From the NCBI GenBank assembly GCA_900544555.1, contig UQWD01000002.1, forward strand, positions 124,001 to 188,000: a DNA stretch of 64,000 nucleotides, read 5' to 3'. A model generated the notes under the pieces. It worked only from the letters and a program-made list of their open reading frames with translations, did no database searches and was not told where the DNA came from. Source of the stretch: an uncultured Eubacteriales bacterium (GTDB taxonomy: Bacteria > Bacillota > Clostridia > Christensenellales > CAG-138). Both the position numbers and the translations under genes were made by a program. Position 1 is the stretch's first letter, and each line of letters begins with the position of its first letter. Below are positions 44,573 through 54,236 of the stretch, one piece after another.

Positions 44573-45012
44573 GCAGTACGATAATGACATGTCGGGAATG
44601 ATTAAACTTAACGGACAATTGCTGCCGTGACCTATCGAAGGGGAAAGCGAAGGCTTTCCCCTTCGCCTAATCAGCTGGTACACGCGGAAATTTCTATAAC
44701 TCTAATATCAAAGAGCCTAATCTGTGAATAAATTCCGTACATTTTCATATCTATAAAATTCTATAAAATCTGGGCGGGATTCAGCATGTAAGCACTAAAA
44801 AGAACGGCGACCTCCGTATTCATCAGCGTCTTGAGTGCCATTGCACTCAAATATAGCAGGAAGTAAAAATTTTATATGCGGCTATTCTTTACAGTATAAT
44901 CATGGCGATAAAAAGTATAAGATTTCGCGTCGTTTTTATGGTTGTCATATCTGTTCAAAATCTACTCGTTTTATTAATAATAAAAATGATAATGACTTAT
45001 AAGCTAAGCGAT
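44573..45012. other. Intergenic region after the giant protease gene
   Basis: About 440 bp. It holds the hairpin at 44637-44664 and AT-rich sequence; no gene is recognised. Confidence 0.45.
44637..44664 (+). terminator. Hairpin after the giant protease gene
   Basis: A 12-bp perfect stem GAAGGGGAAAGC / GCTTTCCCCTTC with a GAAG loop, 65 nt past the stop codon. The T-run is weak. Confidence 0.65.
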
Positions 45013-45040
45013 AAAAAACGGCGCCCGATTACGGACGCCG
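45013..45040 (-). terminator. Terminator of the darA-holB-ricT operon
   Basis: On the minus strand CGGCGTCC pairs with GGGCGCCG (one T-G pair) and is directly followed by TTTTTT. It lies about 70 nt after ricT. Confidence 0.88.
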
Positions 45041-45111
45041 CAAACTAAGCTGTGAACCGGCTAACTGAAAATCAGCATGCGATTCGCATTGAACAATCAT
45101 TGGGCTTTGCG

Positions 45112-46218
45112 CTATTCGCCCGGATTTTCCTGAATGCTTTTCTTGCGCGCAGGGCGCTTATTGCGCGGGCATTTTTGTTTTGGAGCATCCCTATCCATCA
45201 ATTCATCGTTAATTATGGACAGGTCTTCTAGGAGCCCTTCGGTACCACCGGGCGCGCCGTGTTTATGCGAACCTTCCCCGCATGGCTCACCGGCAGCGGC
45301 GGCTTGAGCGCGTTCGTCCTGTTCAGGCGGTGTTTTTTCAGGGCCGTGTTCAGCGCATGGGCCTTCGCAGCCGTCGCGGCAAACACGTTTGGCGCAATGC
45401 CTCCCCTGCCCCGTAACGGTTACTTCCCGAAATGGATATTCCCGCACATCGTACGTACCGTCGCTCAAGGCTACTTTTACCTTGGTCTTCTCTGTGATAA
45501 CGTTGTTCTCAAGCACCGTTCCTGGGCCGTCGGCAGTCATTACCTCCCGTCCGCATCTGGGCATCTGGCTACGCATTGTTTCATAACATTCCTGTTCATA
45601 CTGCAAACAGCACATCAGGCGGCCGCATATGCCGGAAATCTTATTTGGCGATAACGAAAGGTTCTGTTCCTTCGCCATTTTGATGGATACGGGTGAAAAA
45701 TCGGATAAAAAGGCGTTGCAGCAAATAGGCCTGCCGCAGGAACCCAGGCCGCCGAGCATTTTTGCCTCGTCCCTGACGCCGATTTGGCGCAGTTCTATCC
45801 GCGTTTTAAACACAGACGCAAGATCCTTAACCAGTTCGCGAAAGTCGATCCTCCCGTCGGCCGTAAAGTAAAAAGTGATTTTGCTCCCATTAAACGAATA
45901 CTCAACGTCCACAAGCTTCATTTCAAGCTCGTGCTTTTTAATCTTCTCCAGGCATATCGCATGCGCTTCCTCTTCACGGCCGCGGTTCTTTACGCGCTGC
46001 TCCGTATCAGTAGCGGTTGCTACCCGAATAACGGGCTTAAGCGGCACGATTATCTGTTCGTCTGGAACAACAGTGGGCCCCTGGACCACGTCCCCATATT
46101 CTACTCCGCGCGCAGTCTCCACGATAACGCCGTTCCCCTGACTGATATTCAATTCACCGGGACTGAAAAAATATATTTTGCCTCCGTCTTTAAAACGGAC
46201 GCCGATTACATTCGCCAT
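45112..46218 (-). CDS. ricT: PSP1-domain protein RicT (YaaT)
   Basis: A 368-aa protein. The PSP1 core (residues 1 to about 265) shows VIGVRFKDGGKIYFF, RIELRQIGVRDEAKMLGGLGSCGRPICC and SGICGRLMCCLQYEQ, with the Cys residues that hold Fe-S clusters in the RicAFT complex of Bacillus, which aids RNase Y processing. It adds a long C-terminal tail rich in Cys, His and Glu (CAKRVCRDGC, EPCGEGSHKHG) not usual in the family. ricA and ricF are not visible here. It follows holB with a 1-nt overlap, as in the Bacillus yaaQ-yaaR-holB-yaaT order. Confidence 0.95.
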   Translation of the reverse strand: MANVIGVRFKDGGKIYFFSPGELNISQGNGVIVETARGVEYGDVVQGPTVVPDEQIIVPLKPVIRVATATDTEQRVKNRGREEEAHAICLEKIKKHELEMKLVDVEYSFNGSKITFYFTADGRIDFRELVKDLASVFKTRIELRQIGVRDEAKMLGGLGSCGRPICCNAFLSDFSPVSIKMAKEQNLSLSPNKISGICGRLMCCLQYEQECYETMRSQMPRCGREVMTADGPGTVLENNVITEKTKVKVALSDGTYDVREYPFREVTVTGQGRHCAKRVCRDGCEGPCAEHGPEKTPPEQDERAQAAAAGEPCGEGSHKHGAPGGTEGLLEDLSIINDELMDRDAPKQKCPRNKRPARKKSIQENPGE

Positions 46219-47144
46219 TAATCCTCCCCCTGATCAACGCATTCCTTAATTTGAATCAGGAGCCTGTCCAGTATCATACCTTGGCCGGCGCTGGTTCCAA
46301 TACGCTTTTTAGCGTCAATCAGCAAGTCTATGATACAATGAATCCGCCGGTCTGTAAAGCGGGAAGCGTATATGCTGATTCTGGCTCCCCTGTCGGGATT
46401 CTCCAGACTGCAGCTGGATACGCCGGCTACCATGACGTCCCGGCAATATGAAAGCATATAATCTATAACCCTTTGCGCATTCTCTCTCGTCCCAGCGATA
46501 TGGGGTACGGAGGGAAGGGGCAATTTGGCGCTCAACAGCTTATCCATAACCTGTAAGGCGTTTTCACGAAGCTGCGCCGCCTCCTCCGACAAGCACAGCT
46601 CCACGGCCGTATCCAAGCGCCCCCCTCCCGCGGCGGCGCAGACGGCCGCTTTTGCGGGGGGGATACCTTGAGCCGCCAGCCTCTGAGCCATCTGGGATGC
46701 GCTTAAAAGGCCGGGCCGCAATATAGCGCACCGGGAACGAATCGTGGGCAGGAGCCCGGCCTCGTTCCCGGTTAATAAAAAATAGGTATCCGCCGGCGGT
46801 TCCTCCAGGGTCTTGAGAAGCGTGTTCTGGCAGGCTTCAGTAAGCCCATGTGCGTTATGAACATAAACCGCCCGCCGTCCGCCTGAAAAGGGGCGGCGCG
46901 AGAGCTCCGTGCCAATTTTGTCCCGAATATCACTTACGCGGGCGGAATGCGCTTCTAGCTTAATGAAGTCCGGGCTATCGGCAAGCCTGCCCGGATCCTT
47001 TACGCCGGTAAGCTCAGCCGCCGCGCCAAGAGCCGCCTGCTCCTGTAAAACAGGTTCGCCGCCGCATATAAGCACTGCGTGCGGAAAACGCCCTGCCTTA
47101 TAAGCGCCCGACAGCCAGCTCCGAATCTGAGCGTATGAGTCCAT
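46218..47144 (-). CDS. holB: DNA polymerase III delta-prime-like clamp-loader subunit
   Basis: A 308-aa AAA+ protein. The conserved delta-prime segments are present: HAVLICGGEP, RRAVYVHNAHGLTEACQNTLLKTLEEPP (Walker B and sensor region) and TIRSRCAILRPG. It lacks a Walker A P-loop (GGEPVLQEQAA instead of GxxGxGK) and lacks the four-Cys zinc module, so it probably does not bind ATP. That is acceptable for delta-prime, a stator subunit, but the loss of zinc ligands is notable. It overlaps darA and ricT by single bases. Confidence 0.92.
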   Translation of the reverse strand: MDSYAQIRSWLSGAYKAGRFPHAVLICGGEPVLQEQAALGAAAELTGVKDPGRLADSPDFIKLEAHSARVSDIRDKIGTELSRRPFSGGRRAVYVHNAHGLTEACQNTLLKTLEEPPADTYFLLTGNEAGLLPTIRSRCAILRPGLLSASQMAQRLAAQGIPPAKAAVCAAAGGGRLDTAVELCLSEEAAQLRENALQVMDKLLSAKLPLPSVPHIAGTRENAQRVIDYMLSYCRDVMVAGVSSCSLENPDRGARISIYASRFTDRRIHCIIDLLIDAKKRIGTSAGQGMILDRLLIQIKECVDQGED

Positions 47145-47470
47145 TAGAATTTGTGAAACTGCTGTACGTCAAGCACAAATACCGTCGCGCCGCCAAGCGT
47201 TACCTGCACGGGCGTGGGCGCGCTGTCCGTATAGCCGGGCAGAGAGGAGGGGATAACCATATACTCCTTGCGCGTACTGGACTGGCTCTTGATAATCTCA
47301 ATCGCTTTATCAAGGCGGTCTTCTTTTACGCCGATCATCAGCGTGGCGTTTCCGCCGTGAAGAAAACCTCCCGTACTGGAAATCCGCGTGACGCTGATCT
47401 CATTTTGAATCAGTGCGCGCGTAAGACGCCGCGCGTCATCGTTCTGAACGATAGCAAAAATCAGTTTCAT
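47144..47470 (-). CDS. darA: Cyclic-di-AMP receptor DarA (PII-like, YaaQ)
   Basis: A 108-aa PII-like trimeric protein that binds c-di-AMP. Family hallmarks: MKLIFAIVQNDDARRL at the start, SVTRISSTGGFLHGGNATLMIGV, and a C-terminus GGATVFVLDVQQFHKF. I chose the ATG at 47470 with GGAGGTG 6 nt upstream. It heads the darA-holB-ricT operon. Together with gdpP in this window it indicates active c-di-AMP signalling. Confidence 0.95.
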   Translation of the reverse strand: MKLIFAIVQNDDARRLTRALIQNEISVTRISSTGGFLHGGNATLMIGVKEDRLDKAIEIIKSQSSTRKEYMVIPSSLPGYTDSAPTPVQVTLGGATVFVLDVQQFHKF

Positions 47471-47532
47471 GTTTGCACCTCCATACATTTAATATTTAGG
47501 ACGACGTCGGGGATGCGCCCCAACGGAGCCGT

Positions 47533-48183
47533 TCATTTGCCGCCAAACAGGATCTGGCCGAGCTCCCGCGCGCTGGCGGCCGTGTAATCAGGAGCGCAGG
47601 ATGCGATTTCATCGGCGGAGCCGTATCCATACGAAACGCCGATAGCAGGGATACCCGCCGCGCGCGCGGCATTGAGATCATAATGCCTGTCGCCAATCAT
47701 CACCGCGCCGTCCGGCATGCCCAGGCTTTTGAGCGCCAGCATTAAAAGCTCGGTTTTTTCGCCGATACCGCCGTCGGTAGCGCCCTGTATCAAATCAATC
47801 CACCGGCGCAGGCCGAAACGCTCAAGATGCTGTTTAGCGATGCCCGTGATTTTTGAGGTGACTACCCCTACGGTTGCCCCGGCCTCTTTAAGAGATTTTA
47901 ATAAATCCTCAACACCCGGATACGGGCGGGCTAACGACAACGCCGACCCTTCGGCTTTTAAACGATAAATCCGTATCGCTTCTTCCAGCATCCGTCCATT
48001 AAGCCCCATATACTCAGCGAAGCCAACGTTCAGCGGGGGGCCTATTAAAGAGCGCATGGATTCCTCGGATATGGGAGGGAGCCCAAGCTCATCCATCATT
48101 CCCTTAACGGATGCGAATATTGCGGGGCCTGTCTCGATCAGCGTTCCATCGAGATCAAAGAGGATGACGGAGTATTTCAACAT
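47533..48183 (-). CDS. HAD-superfamily phosphatase, phosphoglycolate-phosphatase-like
   Basis: A 216-aa HAD hydrolase. Motif I is LFDLDGTLIETG with the nucleophile Asp, motif II VVTSKITG, the conserved Lys in IGEKTELL and motif IV MIGDRHYDLNAA. The helical cap between residues 15 and 80 is typical of Gph/PpaX-type enzymes. The substrate is not certain: phosphoglycolate, pyrophosphate and other sugar phosphates are all possible. Confidence 0.92.
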   Translation of the reverse strand: MLKYSVILFDLDGTLIETGPAIFASVKGMMDELGLPPISEESMRSLIGPPLNVGFAEYMGLNGRMLEEAIRIYRLKAEGSALSLARPYPGVEDLLKSLKEAGATVGVVTSKITGIAKQHLERFGLRRWIDLIQGATDGGIGEKTELLMLALKSLGMPDGAVMIGDRHYDLNAARAAGIPAIGVSYGYGSADEIASCAPDYTAASARELGQILFGGK

Positions 48184-48299
48184 ATCGCTCCACTCCTATT
48201 CTATTTGCGCGACGGGCCGCCCATTCCCTAATAAGCTTTGAACGCGCCGCAGCTGGACCTGAAACAATTCGGACTCATACCATTTATAACATTATACCA

Positions 48300-48854
48300 C
48301 TAATTGGACAAATTGCGCAATTTCTCCGGCAGATGGGATATGAGCGCGTTGTCAGGATGGAACTCAAGGCGCATTAACCTGCCGCCCCGCCTGTAATAAA
48401 GACAGTGAGCGGTTTTGGCGGGCCGCCCGGTAATCCGTATGGCTTTGGGCCGCTCCTGAAAACCCGCAGGATGGCTTTCCCGCAAGGCGATACGAAGCAT
48501 CTCGTCCGGTAAAACTATCTCGCTTACCCTGGGCTTATCCCCGATCATCTGCTGGGCTATGAGCGTTCCGGGAGGGAGCTCCTCGTGCTCGCGAATCTCT
48601 TTATCTTCTTTAACCGATTCATCCCGCTCGAGGATTACGGTATAACGGTACGTGCACAGCCGCCTTCTGAATATGACAAAGCACAGGGCGGCAAGGCCGG
48701 CGAACATAACGGCCTGTACAGCGGCCGGAGGTATGAAGGCGCTTATTGCGGAAGAAAAGCGGTTCATTAAAATCATAATCAGAAGGATTGCGCCCGCCAG
48801 CGCTAAATCCGCCTTTTTTCCACCCTTTGCGTTCTCCTGCGTCTGCTGATACAT
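48300..48854 (-). CDS. Small membrane protein of unknown function
   Basis: A 184-aa protein with two transmembrane helices close to the N-terminus (about residues 17-34 and 42-60), followed by a soluble domain of about 120 residues with LPDEMLRIALRESHPAGF and CLYYRRGGRLMRLEFHPD. I do not recognise the family. The ATG at 48854 has GAAAGGG about 8 nt upstream; the longer frame to 48917 has no site. Confidence 0.7.
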   Translation of the reverse strand: MYQQTQENAKGGKKADLALAGAILLIMILMNRFSSAISAFIPPAAVQAVMFAGLAALCFVIFRRRLCTYRYTVILERDESVKEDKEIREHEELPPGTLIAQQMIGDKPRVSEIVLPDEMLRIALRESHPAGFQERPKAIRITGRPAKTAHCLYYRRGGRLMRLEFHPDNALISHLPEKLRNLSN

Positions 48855-49046
48855 TAGAGCATACCCTTTCCGCCTGTTCCCCGTATTTCGGGCGGCTTGG
48901 CCATCGCATTTATTCAAGATAGCATGATTTCATGTTAACATCTTGAAAGAACTGTGTCAAACCAAGCAATTCATATAACCGAGGCTTGAAAGCGAATTGG
49001 AAATAATAGATAATGATAGCTGAATCTATAAGATAGAGGGTTGTTT

Positions 49047-49916
49047 ATGTCTTATCAATTGTTCATCGACGCTACCGCTGACCTCAGCGTTAAAAAGGCG
49101 GCCGAAGCCGGCCTGAACGTAATCCCGATGGAGTACGCGCTTGAGGGCGAGGTTCAACAGTACCTGCCCGGGGAATCGGGCATGCCAGTCCCGCAGTTTT
49201 ATAACGGGCTGCGCTCGGGAGCCGGTGCTACGACCTCCCAAATCAACGCTTTTACGTTCAAGGATCTGTTCGGGCCCATTCTTGAGCAGGGGCAGGACGT
49301 ATTATACATGGGCTTTTCATCGGGTTTATCCGGTACTGTTCAGGCGGCCGGGCTGGCGGCGGATGAGCTCAACGCAAAGTATCCCGGGCGCAGGGTAGCC
49401 GTAGTGGATACGCTTTGCGCATCCCTTGGCGAAGGGCTTTTGGTTTATACGGCGGGTAAAAAGCGGTTGGCCGGCATGGAGCTGGAGGAACTCAGGCTTT
49501 GGCTGGAGGAGAATAAACACAACTTAGCACACTGGTTTACGGTTGACGATCTAAACCACCTTAAGCGCGGGGGAAGGGTGAGCGCGGCGGCGGCGGCGTT
49601 CGGGACTGCGCTGAGGATAAAGCCCGTACTGCATGTGGACGACGAGGGGCGGCTTATTCCCATGGAAAAGGTGCAAGGCCGAAAAAAGGCTTTAAAAAAG
49701 CTGGTCGATAAAATGGAAGAAACGTTTATTCCTGAAAAGAACGACGTGATTTTTATAGGCCATGGGGATTGTCTGGAGGACGCTGAGCGCGTTAAGGACG
49801 ATGTTAGAGAGCGATTCGGCGTTAAAGAGATTTATATCGATTTTATCGGCCCGATTATCGGCGCGCATTCCGGGCCGGGAACGGTTGCGCTTTTTTATTA
49901 CGGCGCTAAGAGATAA
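49047..49916 (+). CDS. DegV-family fatty-acid-binding protein
   Basis: A 289-aa DegV protein. These bind a single fatty acid, and in Firmicutes act like FakB, presenting the fatty acid to the kinase FakA. Visible features are IDATADLS at the start, the GATTSQIN loop, FSSGLSGTVQAA, VDTLCASLGEGLLV and DDLNHLKRGGRVS. The C-terminus GPIIGAHSGPGTVALFYYG is the usual end of the family. No fakA homologue is adjacent. The ATG at 49047 follows AGAGGG by 6 nt. Confidence 0.94.
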   Translation: MSYQLFIDATADLSVKKAAEAGLNVIPMEYALEGEVQQYLPGESGMPVPQFYNGLRSGAGATTSQINAFTFKDLFGPILEQGQDVLYMGFSSGLSGTVQAAGLAADELNAKYPGRRVAVVDTLCASLGEGLLVYTAGKKRLAGMELEELRLWLEENKHNLAHWFTVDDLNHLKRGGRVSAAAAAFGTALRIKPVLHVDDEGRLIPMEKVQGRKKALKKLVDKMEETFIPEKNDVIFIGHGDCLEDAERVKDDVRERFGVKEIYIDFIGPIIGAHSGPGTVALFYYGAKR

Positions 49917-50221
49917 AATACGATGCTGTTAATGCGCGTATAAAGCGCGGCATGGCTCAAACTACCTGTTTTGTTTGTTGCGTCTGGCAGGGAACCGAAT
50001 GAGCCGCCGCTTTGATTGGCGTTTATCCGTATGCCCGCCGGAACGCTGGCGGCATAGAGAAACAGCATATCAAAGCCGGTATGCTAATATCAGACGAAAA
50101 ATTCGCAAACCCTAATAACGGCTTACGCCCGCCCCGTTGTAATGAATTCGCAGCCGTGGGGTACGGATGTAAAGTTTCACATATACTACTTCTTTAATTT
50201 CAGAAAGGAATGAAGAAACAC

Positions 50222-52810
50222 ATGCAATCGCATAATGCGGACGCTCAAACCATTTGCGGCGCGCTCAACACATCCGCGGATTCCGGGCTGTCCCAGAAGG
50301 AGGCTCAGCTAAGGCTAGATCAGCACGGCCCCAACAAGCTTGCCGAGAAAAAGCGCAAGCCGCTTTTGGCGCGTTTTTTTGATCAATTCAAGGACGTCAT
50401 GATTCTCATCCTGCTGGCCGCGGCCGCCGTTTCATTCATTGTGGCGGTTAACGGGCATGATCCATCCGAGTTTTTTGAACCGCTCCTCATTGTGTTAATC
50501 GTGGTGCTTAACGCGGTTATGGGCATGGTTCAGGAAAGCAAGGCAGAGGCCGCGCTTGAGGCGCTTGAAAACATGAGCGCCCCGCATGCGCGCGTGCTGC
50601 GCGAAGGTAAGGAGCTGTCCATCGACGCGTGGCGGCTTGTCCCGGGCGATATCATTCTTTTGGAAGCGGGCGATTACGTGCCGGCGGACGCGAGGCTGAT
50701 ACAAAGCGCGTCGCTTCAATGCGAGGAAAGTGCGCTGACCGGGGAGTCCGTTCCGGTACAGAAAAACGCCAATGAAGTAGTACCCGAGGACGCGCCGCTT
50801 GGCGACCGAATCAATCAGGTTTACTCTGGGTGTTCGGTGACTTACGGGCGCGGAAAGGCCGTTGTTACTCAAACGGGTATGAATACGCAGATGGGGCGCA
50901 TTGCCAACCTGATTCGGGGAGAGAAGGACGCGCGTACGCCCTTACAGATGAAGCTGGCGTCCATGGGCAAGGCGCTGGGCTTCGTAGCCCTTGGCGCGTG
51001 CGCGGTTATATTCCTTATCGGGCTAATCGACGGCATGCCGGTGCTGGATATTTTTATGACCTCCGTTTCGTTGGCGGTTTCCGCCATTCCTGAGGGGCTG
51101 CCGGCGATTGTGACGATTGTATTATCCCTGGGCGTGACGCGGATGGCCAAACGCAACGCCATCATCCGCAGGCTTCCCGCGGTTGAAACGCTGGGAAGCG
51201 CTACGGTTATCTGTTCGGATAAAACGGGAACGCTGACGCAAAACCGGATGACGGTAACGCGGCTGACGCCCTTTAATATAGCTGAAAACGAGCTGCTCCG
51301 TCTTTCAACCCTTTGCTGCGACGGTACGGTATCCATTGAGAACGGCCGGGAAACGCACCTCGGAGACCCGACGGAAACGGCCATCGTTATGGCCGCGTTG
51401 AAGGCCGGCATAACGAAGGAGGAACTCAACCGGCTTTATCCCCGCGCAGCGGAGGTCCCATTTGATTCGGAGCGCAAACGCATGAGCGTGGCCGTTAAGG
51501 ATGGCGACGGCTACACGGTTGTTGTAAAAGGCGGCGTGGACACGGTGCTCCCGTGCTGCGTTGACGCGCCTGAGAACGCGCAGCTTGAGGCGGAAGGCAT
51601 GAGCAGGGATGCTCTCAGGGTCCTGGCAGTGGCGGTCAAGCGGGTTTCGCAAGTCAGCGAGGAGCCCGCGCCGGAGGAGCTTGAATCAGGGTTGACGTTT
51701 ATAGGGCTAATCGGCATGATCGATCCGCCCAGGCAGGAAGCGAAGGACGCTGTCGCGCTATGCCGAGGGGCGGGGATTAAGCCCGTCATGATCACGGGAG
51801 ATCATGTTTCGACCGCTTCGGCGATAGCGCGCGAGCTGGGAATACTTGTTGACGGAGACGAGGCTATCACAGGGGTTGAGCTTGCCGCGATGAGTGAGGA
51901 GGATCTGATAAAGCATGTGGAGAGCACCGCGGTTTACGCCAGGGTTTCGCCGGAGGATAAAATCCGTATCGTAAAAGCCTGGCAGGCGCGGGGCGCGATC
52001 GTTTCCATGACGGGGGACGGCGTAAACGACGCGCCGGCGCTTAAAGCCGCGGATATTGGCTGCGCGATGGGCATAACCGGAACGGACGTCGCCAAGGGCG
52101 CATCGGATATGATTCTTACTGACGATAATTTCGCTACTATTGTGGAAGCCGTAAAAGAGGGGCGTGGGATTTACGCCAACATCAAAAAGGCTGTGGGCTT
52201 TCTTCTTGGCACCAATATCGGAGAGGTCGTGGCGGTTTTCGCGGCGATACTGCTCTGGAAGGTAACGCCTCTGCTATCCATGCAGCTTCTATGGATTAAT
52301 TTGATTACGGACAGCCTGCCGGCAATAGCTCTTGGATTGGAGAAGGTGGACGAGGATATGATGTCCGTTCCGCCCCGGCCAAAGGATGAAGGCGTGTTTG
52401 CCAACGGGCTCGGCATAAAAATCCTGCTGCTCGGCGCTTTCTTCGGCGCGTTGACGCTGATTGCTTTCCGTATCGGAATAGACGCTACCGGCGCGCTGGC
52501 TGGAGGACAGACGATGGCGTTCATGGTGCTCGGGCTTTCACAGGTTGCTCATTCGCTTAATATGCGTTCGGACAGCTCGCTGTTCCGCACGGGGTTCTTT
52601 ACAAACCGATACCTGACGGGTGCTGTCGCGCTATCGTTTTTACTTACGGCGCTGCTGCTGTTTGTCGCTCCGTTAAGAACAGCGTTCGGGCTTATAGCTC
52701 TTCCTGCGGAACTGTACTGGATCGGGCTTTTGATGTGCCTGACGCCTATCGCCGTAATGGAAATAGCAAAACTTATTATAAACGCCAAGAAAAGAAAAAA
52801 GGGCGCTTAA
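50222..52810 (+). CDS. Cation-transporting P-type ATPase, Ca2+ (P2A/PMR1-like)
   Basis: About 862 aa with the full P-type layout: an N-terminal cation-ATPase domain (DSGLSQKEAQLRLDQHGPNKL), transmembrane helices, actuator TGES (ALTGESVP), helix M4 AIPEGLPAIV (the Ca2+-type PEGLP motif), phosphorylation site CSDKTGTLTQN, hinge MTGDGVNDAPALK, and M5-M6 with LWINLITDSLPAIALG. This fits a Ca2+-exporting enzyme; Mn2+ is also possible. The start could be the ATG at 50210 or 50222. I chose 50222 because AAAGGA abuts the first. Confidence 0.95.
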   Translation: MQSHNADAQTICGALNTSADSGLSQKEAQLRLDQHGPNKLAEKKRKPLLARFFDQFKDVMILILLAAAAVSFIVAVNGHDPSEFFEPLLIVLIVVLNAVMGMVQESKAEAALEALENMSAPHARVLREGKELSIDAWRLVPGDIILLEAGDYVPADARLIQSASLQCEESALTGESVPVQKNANEVVPEDAPLGDRINQVYSGCSVTYGRGKAVVTQTGMNTQMGRIANLIRGEKDARTPLQMKLASMGKALGFVALGACAVIFLIGLIDGMPVLDIFMTSVSLAVSAIPEGLPAIVTIVLSLGVTRMAKRNAIIRRLPAVETLGSATVICSDKTGTLTQNRMTVTRLTPFNIAENELLRLSTLCCDGTVSIENGRETHLGDPTETAIVMAALKAGITKEELNRLYPRAAEVPFDSERKRMSVAVKDGDGYTVVVKGGVDTVLPCCVDAPENAQLEAEGMSRDALRVLAVAVKRVSQVSEEPAPEELESGLTFIGLIGMIDPPRQEAKDAVALCRGAGIKPVMITGDHVSTASAIARELGILVDGDEAITGVELAAMSEEDLIKHVESTAVYARVSPEDKIRIVKAWQARGAIVSMTGDGVNDAPALKAADIGCAMGITGTDVAKGASDMILTDDNFATIVEAVKEGRGIYANIKKAVGFLLGTNIGEVVAVFAAILLWKVTPLLSMQLLWINLITDSLPAIALGLEKVDEDMMSVPPRPKDEGVFANGLGIKILLLGAFFGALTLIAFRIGIDATGALAGGQTMAFMVLGLSQVAHSLNMRSDSSLFRTGFFTNRYLTGAVALSFLLTALLLFVAPLRTAFGLIALPAELYWIGLLMCLTPIAVMEIAKLIINAKKRKKGA

Positions 52811-52869
52811 GCCGCAGACAAGCGCTAACCCGCATGCGGCGTTAAGACAAAAAACGCGATAGTTCATTC

Positions 52870-52897
52870 GGCTCCCTTAAGCGAAAAGGGAGCCTTT
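52870..52897 (+). terminator. Terminator after the P-type ATPase gene
   Basis: GGCTCCCTT / AAGGGAGCC with a 7-nt loop followed by TTTGT. Confidence 0.78.
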
Positions 52898-53234
52898 GTA
52901 AATATTGCTCAAACTATACATAGCACAACACAAACAAAGTTAACGTTATATATGATGACAGTTTGCCGTTACGTGAAAGCAGAGGAGAAGGGACCAAAAA
53001 CGCGTTATTCTGTATTTGCGCTGTTTCGTTCTATTAAGGTATTGTCAGTTGAAGGCTTTTAATATTATGCGCTTGATATATATTATTCCTCACATTATGT
53101 GATTTAGGCTGGGGGAATGGGGATTTTCGGCGCCGTCCTGGCCCCGAGGGTAAAATTATGCCGATGAAAGGTTGTTTAATGACCGATCAACATAAAAAAA
53201 TAATTATTTTTTATGAATATTTAAAAACTACGTG

Positions 53235-53263
53235 TTGTAGAATGCTCTCATGTATGATACAAT
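53235..53263 (+). promoter_or_regulatory. Promoter and palindrome upstream of the BlaI-like gene
   Basis: TTGTAG (53235-53240), 17 nt, TACAAT (53258-53263). The palindrome TGTATGATACA (53251-53261) overlaps the -10 box and is a candidate autoregulatory operator. It is not the usual TACAnnTGTA BlaI site. Confidence 0.5.
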
Positions 53264-53382
53264 GACTTAAAGTGTAAGTGTTACGCTATTTAACATCGAT
53301 TACATTGTTCAACGCCGCCGCAGCCTGCGATTATCCACAGGCTGTTGGGCTTTGAAAATATACATTGAAAGGGAATGTCAGC

Positions 53383-53754
53383 ATGAACGAAGTGAAAAGC
53401 TTGCCAAGGAGCGAGCTGGAGATCATTAAAGCGATGTGGTCGTTAAACGAGCCGGTAAGTGCGGCGCAGCTAAACAATCACATTCAAAAGGGTTGGCGTG
53501 TGCAGACGCTTATTACCCATCTGGCCAGAATGGTCGCTAAACAGGTAGTAACAGTGGAACACCGCCCCGCAACGCATGGAGCCCGTTATTTTTACAGCCC
53601 ATGCATCGATAAAACGGAGTATATCAATCAGGAGACATCGTTGTTTATTGAAAGGCTTCACGATGATAATATCAAGAGCGTGATGGACTCCATGTTCAGT
53701 TCGGGTAAAATTAAGAAGGAAGACGCTCAATACCTGCTATCGCTGTTTAAATAA
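53383..53754 (+). CDS. BlaI/MecI-family transcription repressor
   Basis: A 123-aa protein with the winged helix of BlaI/MecI (LPRSELEIIKAMWSLNEPVSAAQL, WRVQTLITHLARMVAKQVVTVE, ATHGARYFYSP) and a C-terminal dimerisation helix region. BlaI repressors are normally inactivated by a BlaR1/MecR1 sensor protease, but none is encoded nearby, and no beta-lactamase gene is near. The signal and targets are unknown. The ATG at 53383 has GAAAGGGA 8 nt upstream. Confidence 0.9.
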   Translation: MNEVKSLPRSELEIIKAMWSLNEPVSAAQLNNHIQKGWRVQTLITHLARMVAKQVVTVEHRPATHGARYFYSPCIDKTEYINQETSLFIERLHDDNIKSVMDSMFSSGKIKKEDAQYLLSLFK

Positions 53755-53951
53755 CGGCTGATGAACGCGAAATTGATATGAAGGCCCGTTTGCCGGTATT
53801 CCATGCGATGGATACCGGCTCGTGGGCTTTCGTTTTCAAAAAAATAAAGCGGGACGCGGAAAGAAACGCTATATTTTCGACAGAGGGATATTGCTATTTA
53901 TGGTGCGACCGAATATACTGATCATACAAAAGCATGAGAGGAGTCGTAAAA

Positions 53952-54236
53952 ATGAGCGAACTTGACATAGTCCTGCTCTATAAGGCGCAGAATGAGGCGG
54001 AGGCTGGAATGATCGCTGAAGTGCTCAGGGATGCGGGCATCGAGTGCCTGGTAAAAACGCAGGGAGCCGGGTTTTTATACCAAAGCTCCATATTAATGGG
54101 CGTGGATGTTTGTGTAGCGGCCGATCAGCATGAAGAAGCGAAAGAACTCATTGAGGGCTACTTTAACGCCTCTGAATTTGTTTTGGATGGCGATGAAATT
54201 GCGGACGTTGATCGGGTTGAATCGGAGGACGATTAG
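53952..54236 (+). CDS. DUF2007-like small protein
   Basis: A 94-aa protein starting LDIVLLYKAQNEAEAGMIAEVLRDAGIECLVK, with GVDVCVAADQHEEAKELIEGYF. This is the ferredoxin-like pattern of DUF2007, a family thought to act in signalling without a defined function. The C-terminal 20 residues are strongly acidic. The ATG at 53952 has GAGAGGAG 8 nt upstream. Confidence 0.8.
   Translation: MSELDIVLLYKAQNEAEAGMIAEVLRDAGIECLVKTQGAGFLYQSSILMGVDVCVAADQHEEAKELIEGYFNASEFVLDGDEIADVDRVESEDD

Larger units (their letters stand above)
52811..53382. other. Intergenic region between the P-type ATPase and BlaI-like genes
   Basis: About 570 bp. It contains the ATPase terminator (52870-52897), AT-rich sequence with no recognisable gene, and the promoter of the BlaI-like repressor. 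Confidence 0.55.
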
